From Pseudomonadota bacterium (GTDB lineage Bacteria; Pseudomonadota; Gammaproteobacteria; Burkholderiales; Burkholderiaceae_B): 6,665 bases of DNA. A program made the position numbers and the translations under genes. The stretch covers positions 1 to 6,665 of the forward strand of contig JAFAGQ010000133.1 of NCBI GenBank assembly GCA_023422555.1. The letters run 5' to 3'. Shown in pieces: positions 1-5,541 of the stretch; the stretch's first letter is position 1, and the number at the start of each line of letters is the position of its first letter. The notes under the pieces were generated by a model. That model was not told the origin of the DNA. It searched no databases and saw nothing but the letters and a program-made list of their open reading frames with translations.

Positions 1-67
1 GCATGAAGAATGCGTTATGAATAGTGTCTCCACAATATTCGTCCTGCTTTCAGATTATTGATTTGTA

Positions 68-97
68 TTGATCGATCGCATTTTATCTGCATACAAT
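68..97 (+). promoter_or_regulatory. candidate sigma-70 promoter for mltB
   Basis: TTGATC at 68-73 (four of six matches to TTGACA) is followed after 18 bp by TACAAT at 92-97 (five of six to TATAAT). Transcription would start near 104 and give a leader of about 150 nt before the mltB start. This is a pattern match by eye in an AT-richer stretch; no other pair in 1-253 looked better. Confidence 0.4.
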
Positions 98-192
98 CTA
101 TCATACTTTGCGCTGTGATAAGTTCACTGTAATCCTGCGCCAGATAGTGTAAAAATCGTTACCTTCGCAGCACCGTGCGACCCGCTGCCGCT

Positions 193-231
193 ACACTGAA
201 CTTATAAACTGAACCAATACACTGAACCACA
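193..231 (+). repeat. three tandem 13-bp direct repeats upstream of mltB
   Basis: The core ACACTGAAC or AAACTGAAC begins at 193, 206 and 219, an exact 13-bp period, and the third copy ends about 22 bp before the mltB start. An imperfect inverted partner of the core lies at 121-131 and pairs with 192-202 with one mismatch in 11 bp. The copies are spaced slightly more than one helical turn apart. This could be an operator or a chance leader repeat; the function is unknown. Confidence 0.55.
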
Positions 232-253
232 ACTCAAATCAACGGGGCCCCTT

Positions 254-1381
254 TTGAAACGTTCATCTTCGCTGCTTATTCCCATTCTGCTTTTGTCTCT
301 TTCTGCCTGTTCTTCTACCGCGCCTTCAGCCCGTCCCGATAGTGGCAACGCAACATCGACAGGCGCTGGCGGACCCGCCGGATGGGCAGCAGAGAATCGG
401 ACACTGAGTGCAGATCGCAACGCATTTACCGCTCAGGTATCTGAGCGCCATGCCATCCCCCGATCCCATATCGAGCGCCTGATGGCCACCGCCACCGTCG
501 ATGATCGTGTGATCCGGCTCATGACGCCCAAGGGCAAATCCGGCAGAGTGACGCGCGCGTGGCAAAGCTATCGGGGCCGCTTCGTTGAACCCATTCGTCT
601 TAGAAAAGGTACGGCGTTCTGGAATGCCAACCGCCAGGTGCTGGATCGCGCCGAAAAAACCTATGGTGTACCCGCTGCGGTCATTGCTGCCATCATTGGG
701 GTAGAAACCGTTTATGGCGAACAGACTGGTTCTTTCCGGGTACTGGACACACTGTACACGCTGGGCTTTTATCATCCTGAGACCAACAGACCAGAGAAAA
801 GCCAGATGTTCCGCAACCAGCTTGCCGCCCTGCTGGACCTGGACTATCGCGGCAAACTCAGCGCCGATACCACGACCGGGTCTTTTGCCGGCGCCATCGG
901 CCTGCCACAATTTATGCCAGTCAGTATCGAGCATTACGCCATTGACGGCGACCGTGACGGCCATATCGACCTGAGGTACAGCACATCCGATGCGATCCTG
1001 TCAGTGGCCAATTATCTGGCTCGCCACGGATGGCGCGCCGATAACCCCGTTTTTGCGCCGGTCAGGCTTCCCGCCGGAGCAGACAGTCTTGTTGACGGCG
1101 GCCTTGAGCCGTCCATGACCTGGGCTCAGCTGCAAAGTCGCGGAGCTACCCTGCTGCCGGGTGCACGTGGTGGTGCGTGGCAAACAGGAAAGGAAATTGG
1201 TGTGATCGATCTGAAAGATGAAGTGCGGGGTACCAACGAATATCGCACGGCAACCCGCAATTTCTTTGCCATCACCAAATACAACCGAAGCTATTTCTAC
1301 GCCGCCTCAGTTGCGGATCTGGCTTACGGCCTGGCCCAGCGGCAGCGTAGCAGTGGCTATCAGGTGACCATGCCCTACTGA
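254..1381 (+). CDS. mltB: membrane-bound lytic murein transglycosylase B (MltB, GH103 family)
   Basis: This 375-residue lipoprotein is predicted to cleave the MurNAc-GlcNAc bond of peptidoglycan non-hydrolytically, leaving 1,6-anhydroMurNAc ends, while anchored in the outer membrane facing the periplasm. Residues 1-18 form a lipoprotein signal peptide (MKR, hydrophobic stretch, LSAC lipobox). Cys19 is the lipidation site and Ser at +2 fits outer-membrane sorting. The catalytic domain has the GVETVYG motif, with Glu151 matching the catalytic acid of E. coli MltB/Slt35, then GAIGLPQFMPVS (213-224). A DGDRDGHID loop (231-239) matches the EF-hand-like calcium site of Slt35, and a conserved TKYNRSYFYA segment (341-350) lies near the C-terminus. 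Length is close to E. coli MltB (about 361 residues). The start is TTG: the next Met (77) would remove the signal peptide and no ATG or GTG lies upstream in frame before a stop at 197-199. The only Shine-Dalgarno candidate is a poor GGGG at 244-247. It converges on aceA and appears to be a single-gene unit. Confidence 0.94.
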   Translation: MKRSSSLLIPILLLSLSACSSTAPSARPDSGNATSTGAGGPAGWAAENRTLSADRNAFTAQVSERHAIPRSHIERLMATATVDDRVIRLMTPKGKSGRVTRAWQSYRGRFVEPIRLRKGTAFWNANRQVLDRAEKTYGVPAAVIAAIIGVETVYGEQTGSFRVLDTLYTLGFYHPETNRPEKSQMFRNQLAALLDLDYRGKLSADTTTGSFAGAIGLPQFMPVSIEHYAIDGDRDGHIDLRYSTSDAILSVANYLARHGWRADNPVFAPVRLPAGADSLVDGGLEPSMTWAQLQSRGATLLPGARGGAWQTGKEIGVIDLKDEVRGTNEYRTATRNFFAITKYNRSYFYAASVADLAYGLAQRQRSSGYQVTMPY

Positions 1382-1421
1382 TCGGGTCTGATAAGCGCTA
1401 CACTACCGCAGGGTTTTTGCA

Positions 1422-2723
1422 TTAACCGTGAGAGAACTGGGCCTCTTCGGTAGAGCCGGTCAGGGCCGTGGTTGAAGAACGGCCGCCTTCGATAGTCTGC
1501 GTCACGGCGTCGAAATAGCCGGTACCGACTTCGCGCTGGTGTTTGACTGCGGTAAAGCCCAGCTCGGCTGCGGCAAACTCTTTCTGCTGCAGTTCCACGA
1601 ATGCACTCATTTGATTGCGTGCGTAACCGTGGGCCAGTTCGAACATGCCGTAGTTCAATGCATGGAAACCGGCAAGCGTAATGAACTGGAATTTGTAGCC
1701 CATCGCGCCCAGCTCGCGCTGGAATTTGGCAATCGTGACGTCATCCAGATTTTTCTTCCAGTTGAACGATGGTGAGCAGTTGTATGCCAGCAGTTTGCCA
1801 GGGAATTGCTTATGGATAGCCTCGGCAAATTTCTTCGCATCTTCCAGGTTCGGCGTAGAGGTTTCGCACCACAACAGATCGGCGTAAGGAGCGTAGGCCA
1901 GACCACGTGAGATTGCCTGATCCAGACCGGCTTTGGTGCGGAAAAAGCCCTCTGCGGTGCGCTCGCCTGTGAGGAAAGGCTGATCATTCTCATCCACATC
2001 GCTGGTGATAAGGTCTGCTGCATCGGCGTCGGTACGTGCCAGCAGCACAGTGGGAACACCCATCACGTCAGCTGCCAGACGAGCGGAAACCAGTTTGGCC
2101 ACAGCTTCACGCGTTGGTACCAGTACCTTGCCGCCCATGTGGCCGCATTTCTTGACGGAAGCCAGCTGATCTTCAAAGTGAACACCGGAAGCACCTGCGT
2201 CGATCATGGCTTTCATAAGCTCGAACGCGTTGAGCACACCGCCAAAACCGGCTTCGGCATCGGCAATGATTGGTGCGAAATAATCAACATAACCCGCATC
2301 GCCCTCTTCCTTGCCTTCCATCCACTGAATCTGATCACAGCGTGTCAGCGCATTGTTGATACGTCGAACAACCAGCGGTACGGAATTGGCAGGATACAGG
2401 GACTGGTCAGGATACATTTCACCGGCGATATTGGCATCGCCAGCGACCTGCCAGCCTGACAGATAAATGGCTTTGAGGCCGGCCTTGATCTGCTGCATGG
2501 CCTGGTTACCCGTGAGCGCACCCAGGGTATTGACGAAAGGCTCATTATTGAGCAGATGCCAGAGTTTTTCCGAGCCGGTTCGGGCCAGGGTGTATTCGTT
2601 CTGACGTGAGCCGCGCAGACGGATGACTTCTTCGGCGCCATAGCCCCGTTTAATGCCTTGCCAGCGGGGATTCTCGGCCCATTCTTTCTGAAGATTGCGG
2701 ATTGCGGTTTCGCGTTTTGACAT
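1422..2723 (-). CDS. aceA: isocitrate lyase
   Basis: This cytoplasmic enzyme of 433 residues splits isocitrate into glyoxylate and succinate, the first step of the glyoxylate shunt used for growth on acetate or fatty acids. The signature KKCGH is present with catalytic Cys193. The DAEAGFGG segment (155-162) carries the Mg-binding Asp, NCSPSFNWK (315-323) contributes active-site Asn and Ser residues, and the C-terminal TGSTEEAQF tail forms part of the active-site lid. The length nearly equals E. coli AceA (434), so the gene is intact. The reading frame stays open upstream to an ATG at 2786. The start at 2723 is preferred because AGGAG sits six bases before it and the protein then begins MSKRETAI, as homologues do. 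Neither malate synthase nor isocitrate dehydrogenase kinase is nearby, so the gene stands alone here. Regulation probably acts in the AT-rich upstream region, where two perfect palindromes occur. Confidence 0.98.
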   Translation of the reverse strand: MSKRETAIRNLQKEWAENPRWQGIKRGYGAEEVIRLRGSRQNEYTLARTGSEKLWHLLNNEPFVNTLGALTGNQAMQQIKAGLKAIYLSGWQVAGDANIAGEMYPDQSLYPANSVPLVVRRINNALTRCDQIQWMEGKEEGDAGYVDYFAPIIADAEAGFGGVLNAFELMKAMIDAGASGVHFEDQLASVKKCGHMGGKVLVPTREAVAKLVSARLAADVMGVPTVLLARTDADAADLITSDVDENDQPFLTGERTAEGFFRTKAGLDQAISRGLAYAPYADLLWCETSTPNLEDAKKFAEAIHKQFPGKLLAYNCSPSFNWKKNLDDVTIAKFQRELGAMGYKFQFITLAGFHALNYGMFELAHGYARNQMSAFVELQQKEFAAAELGFTAVKHQREVGTGYFDAVTQTIEGGRSSTTALTGSTEEAQFSHG

Positions 2724-2729
2724 GATTAG

Positions 2730-2734
2730 CTCCT
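2730..2734 (-). promoter_or_regulatory. ribosome binding site that sets the aceA start
   Basis: On the minus strand AGGAG (within AAGGAGCT) lies six bases upstream of the ATG at 2723. This supports that start over the in-frame ATG at 2786, which would add 21 non-conserved residues. Confidence 0.85.
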
Positions 2735-2748
2735 TGAATAGAAGAAAG

Positions 2749-2760
2749 TTTCCATGGAAA
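2749..2760. promoter_or_regulatory. 12-bp perfect palindrome near the aceA transcription start
   Basis: TTTCCATGGAAA is a perfect palindrome 26 bp upstream of the aceA ATG. It lies just downstream of a possible minus-strand -10 box, TAGAAT at 2762-2767, so it would overlap the predicted start of transcription near 2755. A protein bound there would be placed to repress. No regulator is identified and the promoter assignment is weak, because no good -35 box accompanies it. Confidence 0.35.
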
Positions 2761-2797
2761 AATTCTATCTCAGGAGCGCAGTGCAATAAACACTTAT

Positions 2798-2811
2798 GTC
2801 TTATATAAGAC
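2798..2811. promoter_or_regulatory. 14-bp perfect palindrome upstream of aceA, candidate operator
   Basis: GTCTTATATAAGAC is perfectly self-complementary and lies 75-88 bp upstream of the aceA ATG, roughly 43-56 bp before the transcription start predicted from TAGAAT at 2762-2767. A dimeric regulator of acetate or carboxylate metabolism is a reasonable guess for the ligand. The regulator cannot be named from this window. The surrounding AT-richness makes a chance palindrome more likely than in average sequence. Confidence 0.4.
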
Positions 2812-2996
2812 TATAAATTTTATCTTTATAAATCAATATATTAGATATTTTATTTTATATTATGAAAGAGAATTTGCGATGATGAAATGAAAATTTTGCG
2901 GGTGCAACATAGAAAATTCATGAGATGAAATCCAACTCTCATAATGTGAAATTTGGCGAAGGACGTACGGAGGGACAAGAGCCAACAACGATCACA

Positions 2997-3071
2997 ACCC
3001 GTATTGAAAGAACCCGAATTGACCTGACCCGTATTGACCTGACCCGTATTAACCGAACCCGTATTGACCCG
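2997..3071. repeat. five tandem copies of a 15-bp repeat
   Basis: Units begin at 2997, 3012, 3027, 3042 and 3057 with consensus ACCCGTATTGACCTG. The middle copy matches exactly; the others differ at one to four bases, mainly in the last third. The period is a multiple of three, so copy-number change would keep a reading frame. Read on the plus strand a unit gives TRIDL; on the minus strand it gives QVNTG, a pentapeptide-like pattern. Neither surrounding ORF has a convincing ribosome binding site, so a non-coding minisatellite is the simplest reading. Confidence 0.9.
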
Positions 3072-3236
3072 ATTCAGTAACGCCATGACCCGGCATCGAT
3101 CATATTAAGCAAAGAACTGATTTTTCAAAAATTCATTGGATAACGATCAGACTGGGCAACAACCTGATTCGGTCCGGACTGTCAATTCAATGTGATGTCG
3201 GGTCGGAATGCGCTTTCTGTTCAGACGGCACTAGCT

Positions 3237-3371
3237 TCAGATAGCGCCGAAACAGGACCAGAACAGATTGGATAGCGACACGTAGAGATCCGGGCGAATG
3301 TAAAGAGTAAAGACGAAGAGGAGCACCACCAGTGCCAGGAGGTATACGAGGAGATGCTTGATAGTTGTCAT
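3237..3371 (-). CDS. small single-span membrane protein, function unknown
   Basis: This 44-residue ORF begins MTTIKHLLVYLLALVVLL and has one strongly hydrophobic segment at about residues 7-24. A short polar stretch (YIRPDLYVSLSN, 24-35) and an aromatic/Cys tail, LFWSCFGAI (36-44), follow. A GAGG Shine-Dalgarno at 3378-3381 lies six bases before the ATG. A stop at 3387-3389 shortly upstream in the same frame limits the alternatives to a TTG at 3386. The composition (hydrophobic helix, single Lys, His and Arg, terminal WxCF) looks like a real inner-membrane miniprotein rather than a chance ORF. I do not recognise a named family. It lies 153 bp downstream of the MFS gene on the same strand and could be transcribed with it or from its own weak promoter. 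A 104-codon ORF overlaps it in another frame on the same strand but has no ribosome binding site. Confidence 0.55.
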   Translation of the reverse strand: MTTIKHLLVYLLALVVLLFVFTLYIRPDLYVSLSNLFWSCFGAI

Positions 3372-3524
3372 AATGAGCCTCGTCAATCATTGATGGTTTG
3401 GCAGATTGCTCTTTCCTGCGGACGGCATTTTTCTGCGAATGGGCTTTTCCATCAATCGCAATGCAGCCGCGATCAATCCACGCCTCTTCATAATACATCA
3501 AAGCAGCGACGGTCGCATGCGCGG

Positions 3525-4853
3525 CTATGCGGCTTTGGCCTCACGTTCCGGCGCAACAGCCCCCACCCGCTCCTGTCTGCGCGCGCAATAAGCCACGCCA
3601 AAAGCGGCAAGCACCGCGCCGTACAGCGCAAACCCGGAGATAACCCACGGACCGCGGAACGTCTGATGGTCCAGCATAAAGCCAAAGAGGACGGGTCCAA
3701 GTGCGGAGCCTACATCCATGCCGGAATAAACAAGGCCGTATACCGACCCCAGCGCACCTTTGGGTGTCACGCGGCGCACCAGCATATCCCGCGACGGACC
3801 GGCCATACCCGAAAGAAAGCCTGCCACGCACAAACCGGCAACGGCAAGTCCATTTGGCAGGCCGCCCATGGCCAGAAAAATGAACACGGTACCCGAGGTC
3901 GCCAGTGAGGCGGCCACGATCCGTTCTGTCCTGTCCGTGCTGCCGGCAAGAAATCCGCCAATCAGCAGGCCTGCACCTGCAGAAATCATATACAGGGACA
4001 GTGCCGAACTTGCCCATTCCTTGCCGATGCCATAAAGCGAACCCAGAATGGGGATAGTGAAATTCTGCACCGAGGACATGGCCCCGGAGGTGAGCGCGAA
4101 AAAGAGGAACGCGCCCCAAAGCGCAGGGTTCTTCAGCAGCATGGCAAGCTTGGTCGCAAACCCGGTCTGCGCCGCACTTGCCGCCTGAGATGCGCCTGGC
4201 TGCGCAGTTGCAGTCTGACTGTCCTCACTCTCATTGGACGGCGTTGCCAGCAGCGACGCTCCCACGAAGGTCAACAAGAACATGACGAAAAGTACACACC
4301 CGGCAGCGGCTGCAGCAATACGCCAGGAGCCGGTCTGAAGAATGAAAAAGGTAATGAAAACCGGTGTCAGTGCCCAGCCCAGATTGCCGGACAAACCGTG
4401 GATGCTGAACGCATGTCCGAGCCTGCGCTGACTCACGTTCTGGTTGATGATGGAAAAATCAACGGGATGGAAAACGCAGTTGCCCACGCCACCGATAAGC
4501 GCGGCAAGAATGAACAGCGGATAACTGTGAGCCAGTGACATCAGCATGGCCGACACAACAAGGCAGGCCAGTCCAAAGCGCATGACCGGACGTGCGCCCA
4601 GGTGATCCACTATAAATCCTGATGAGGCCTGACCTACACCCGATACCACAAAAAATACCGTTGCCAGAAAACCAAGTTCGGCAAAGCTGTAGCCGAACTC
4701 GCGATTGAGAGACAGATAGAGCGAAGGCAATACGAGTTGGTAGAAATGAGAACTGCCGTGCAGTATCCCAATGAGCGCTATGACCTTCCAGTCGCGCCGC
4801 GTATCGGCTGTGTCGGAATGGCGGATCGGAGAAGTCCGCACTGGCGTATTCAT
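3525..4853 (-). CDS. major facilitator superfamily transporter, Fsr-like
   Basis: This 442-residue inner-membrane protein is predicted to have 12 transmembrane helices and to work as a proton-driven exporter or transporter; its substrate is unknown. After a polar N-terminus (1-22), helix 1 carries LHGSSHFYQLVLP (31-43). The loop between helices 2 and 3 has an MFS motif A variant, GFIVDHLGAR (79-88). The FHPVDFSIIN segment (128-137), followed by HGLSGNLGWALTP (152-164), resembles the fosmidomycin-resistance (Fsr) subfamily, which is the basis for the label. The two six-helix halves are joined by a low-complexity Ser/Ala/Gln/Thr linker (about 204-230). The C-half has GPSRDMLVRRVTP (352-364) and a GxALGPVLFG helix (382-391). 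The ATG at 4853 has GAGAGG six bases upstream (4860-4865), a strong ribosome binding site. It follows pgsA by 66 bp on the same strand, separated by a hairpin, so co-transcription with uvrC-pgsA is possible but uncertain. No membrane-fusion partner is adjacent. Confidence 0.92.
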   Translation of the reverse strand: MNTPVRTSPIRHSDTADTRRDWKVIALIGILHGSSHFYQLVLPSLYLSLNREFGYSFAELGFLATVFFVVSGVGQASSGFIVDHLGARPVMRFGLACLVVSAMLMSLAHSYPLFILAALIGGVGNCVFHPVDFSIINQNVSQRRLGHAFSIHGLSGNLGWALTPVFITFFILQTGSWRIAAAAAGCVLFVMFLLTFVGASLLATPSNESEDSQTATAQPGASQAASAAQTGFATKLAMLLKNPALWGAFLFFALTSGAMSSVQNFTIPILGSLYGIGKEWASSALSLYMISAGAGLLIGGFLAGSTDRTERIVAASLATSGTVFIFLAMGGLPNGLAVAGLCVAGFLSGMAGPSRDMLVRRVTPKGALGSVYGLVYSGMDVGSALGPVLFGFMLDHQTFRGPWVISGFALYGAVLAAFGVAYCARRQERVGAVAPEREAKAA

Positions 4854-4859
4854 AAAAGA

Positions 4860-4865
4860 CCTCTC
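4860..4865 (-). promoter_or_regulatory. ribosome binding site of the MFS transporter gene
   Basis: GAGAGG on the minus strand lies six bases before the ATG at 4853. Its strength suggests efficient translation, compared with the weak site ahead of pgsA. Confidence 0.8.
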
Positions 4866-4899
4866 ACTGACTATCTGCCTGGTTTATTGCCTGATTGTG

Positions 4900-4933
4900 G
4901 GCAGGAACAGTGCTGACTGTCAGCGTTCCTGCC
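4900..4933 (-). other. strong stem-loop overlapping the pgsA stop codon
   Basis: GGCAGGAAC (4900-4908) pairs perfectly with GTTCCTGCC (4925-4933). Inside, GCTGA (4912-4916) pairs with TCAGC (4920-4924) across a 3-base loop, with a 3-base bulge at 4909-4911. The structure includes the pgsA stop codon (4920-4922) and the last pgsA codons. On neither strand does a T-run follow the stem, so a classical intrinsic terminator is unlikely. It could pause transcription, protect or process the mRNA between pgsA and the MFS gene, or modulate read-through. Confidence 0.7.
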
Positions 4934-5492
4934 GTTTGATGATTGGCCACGCTTTCTTCATATAGTAGAACATGGACCAGATGGTAAGGATGGCGGCAAT
5001 GTAAACCAGCACTTGGCCGATGGGTGCAAACGGAATACCATGCCACTCCTGATTGAACAGAAGACACGGAATCGCAGTCATTTGCGCCGCCGTCTTGAAT
5101 TTGCCCAGCCAGTGTACCGCCACACTGTCACGCGCGCCGATGGTAGCCATCCACTCGCGCAGAGCCGAAATGGTGATTTCGCGTCCGATGATGATAAGCG
5201 CAATAAAGGAATCCAGGCGATTCAGGTCAAGCAGAATCAGCAGGGCCGCGCAGACCATGAGCTTATCTGCCACGGGATCCAGAAATGCACCAAACGAAGA
5301 AGTCTGATTCCAGCGCCGGGCGAGCCACCCATCCAGCCAGTCTGTCAGCGCAGCAAAGATAAATGCCAGTGCGCCAATGGTATCGCGCACAGGAACCTCA
5401 ATCCAGCTTACTGGCAGATAATAAAGCGCAATCACCAACGGAATCATGGCGATACGCATCCAGGTCAGGATAATGGGTATGTTCAGTGGCAT
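4920..5492 (-). CDS. pgsA: CDP-diacylglycerol-glycerol-3-phosphate 3-phosphatidyltransferase
   Basis: This inner-membrane enzyme of 190 residues transfers the phosphatidyl group from CDP-diacylglycerol to glycerol-3-phosphate, giving phosphatidylglycerol phosphate, the committed step to phosphatidylglycerol and cardiolipin. The CDP-alcohol phosphotransferase signature is complete: D51, D54, G55, A58, R59, then G68, D72 and D76 with the family's exact spacing. The Asp residues bind the metal ions. The N-terminal MPLNIPIILTWMRI is typical of PgsA, several hydrophobic helices follow, and the length is close to E. coli PgsA (about 182). The ATG at 5490-5492 starts the conserved N-terminus, although the upstream sequence (GAAG) is a poor Shine-Dalgarno. 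It lies 49 bp downstream of uvrC on the same strand, an arrangement conserved in many proteobacteria, so it is probably translated from a shared transcript. The 3' end forms part of a stem-loop. Confidence 0.97.
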   Translation of the reverse strand: MPLNIPIILTWMRIAMIPLVIALYYLPVSWIEVPVRDTIGALAFIFAALTDWLDGWLARRWNQTSSFGAFLDPVADKLMVCAALLILLDLNRLDSFIALIIIGREITISALREWMATIGARDSVAVHWLGKFKTAAQMTAIPCLLFNQEWHGIPFAPIGQVLVYIAAILTIWSMFYYMKKAWPIIKRQER

Positions 5493-5541
5493 TGGACTTC
5501 AGCAAGCAAAATACGGCGGGGCGCAAAGCATAATCCTACCA

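Larger units (their letters stand above)
2724..3236. other. 513-bp gene-poor intergenic region upstream of aceA
   Basis: No convincing gene is seen between aceA and the small membrane-protein ORF. The part next to aceA (about 2785-2900) is strikingly AT-rich, unlike the GC-richer genes around it. It holds the aceA ribosome binding site, two palindromes and, further out, five 15-bp tandem repeats (2997-3071). A short symmetrical ATTTTTCAAAAAT lies at 3120-3132. No tRNA, riboswitch or U-tailed hairpin terminator was recognised. Two short ORFs run through the repeats on opposite strands but lack ribosome binding sites and family resemblance. Confidence 0.7.

Noticed and set aside
326..964. 212-codon minus-strand ORF
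   Set aside because: Antisense to mltB, whose signal peptide and catalytic motifs are clear.
1382..1421. Possible bidirectional terminator between mltB and aceA
   Set aside because: A TTTTT run occurs at 1414-1418 on the plus strand, but no convincing GC-rich stem precedes it.
2925..3080. 51-codon plus-strand ORF reading TRIDL through the repeats
   Set aside because: Only a weak GAG abuts the ATG and no domain is recognisable, so it is not listed as a gene.
2850..3086. 78-codon minus-strand ORF with VNTG repeats
   Set aside because: The pentapeptide look comes from the 15-bp DNA repeat. There is no properly spaced ribosome binding site and the rest of the protein resembles no family; kept only as part of the repeat finding.
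3187..3501. 104-codon minus-strand ORF between the MFS gene and the repeats
   Set aside because: It starts with TTG or the following ATG without a ribosome binding site, has no family resemblance, and overlaps the better-supported small membrane protein in another frame.
3506..3516. GCGAC-G-GTCGC symmetry just after the MFS stop
   Set aside because: The one-base loop cannot fold as written and no T-run follows, so it is not called a terminator.
3354..3908. 184-codon plus-strand ORF
   Set aside because: Mostly antisense to the MFS transporter gene; the low-complexity, basic product is typical of a shadow frame.
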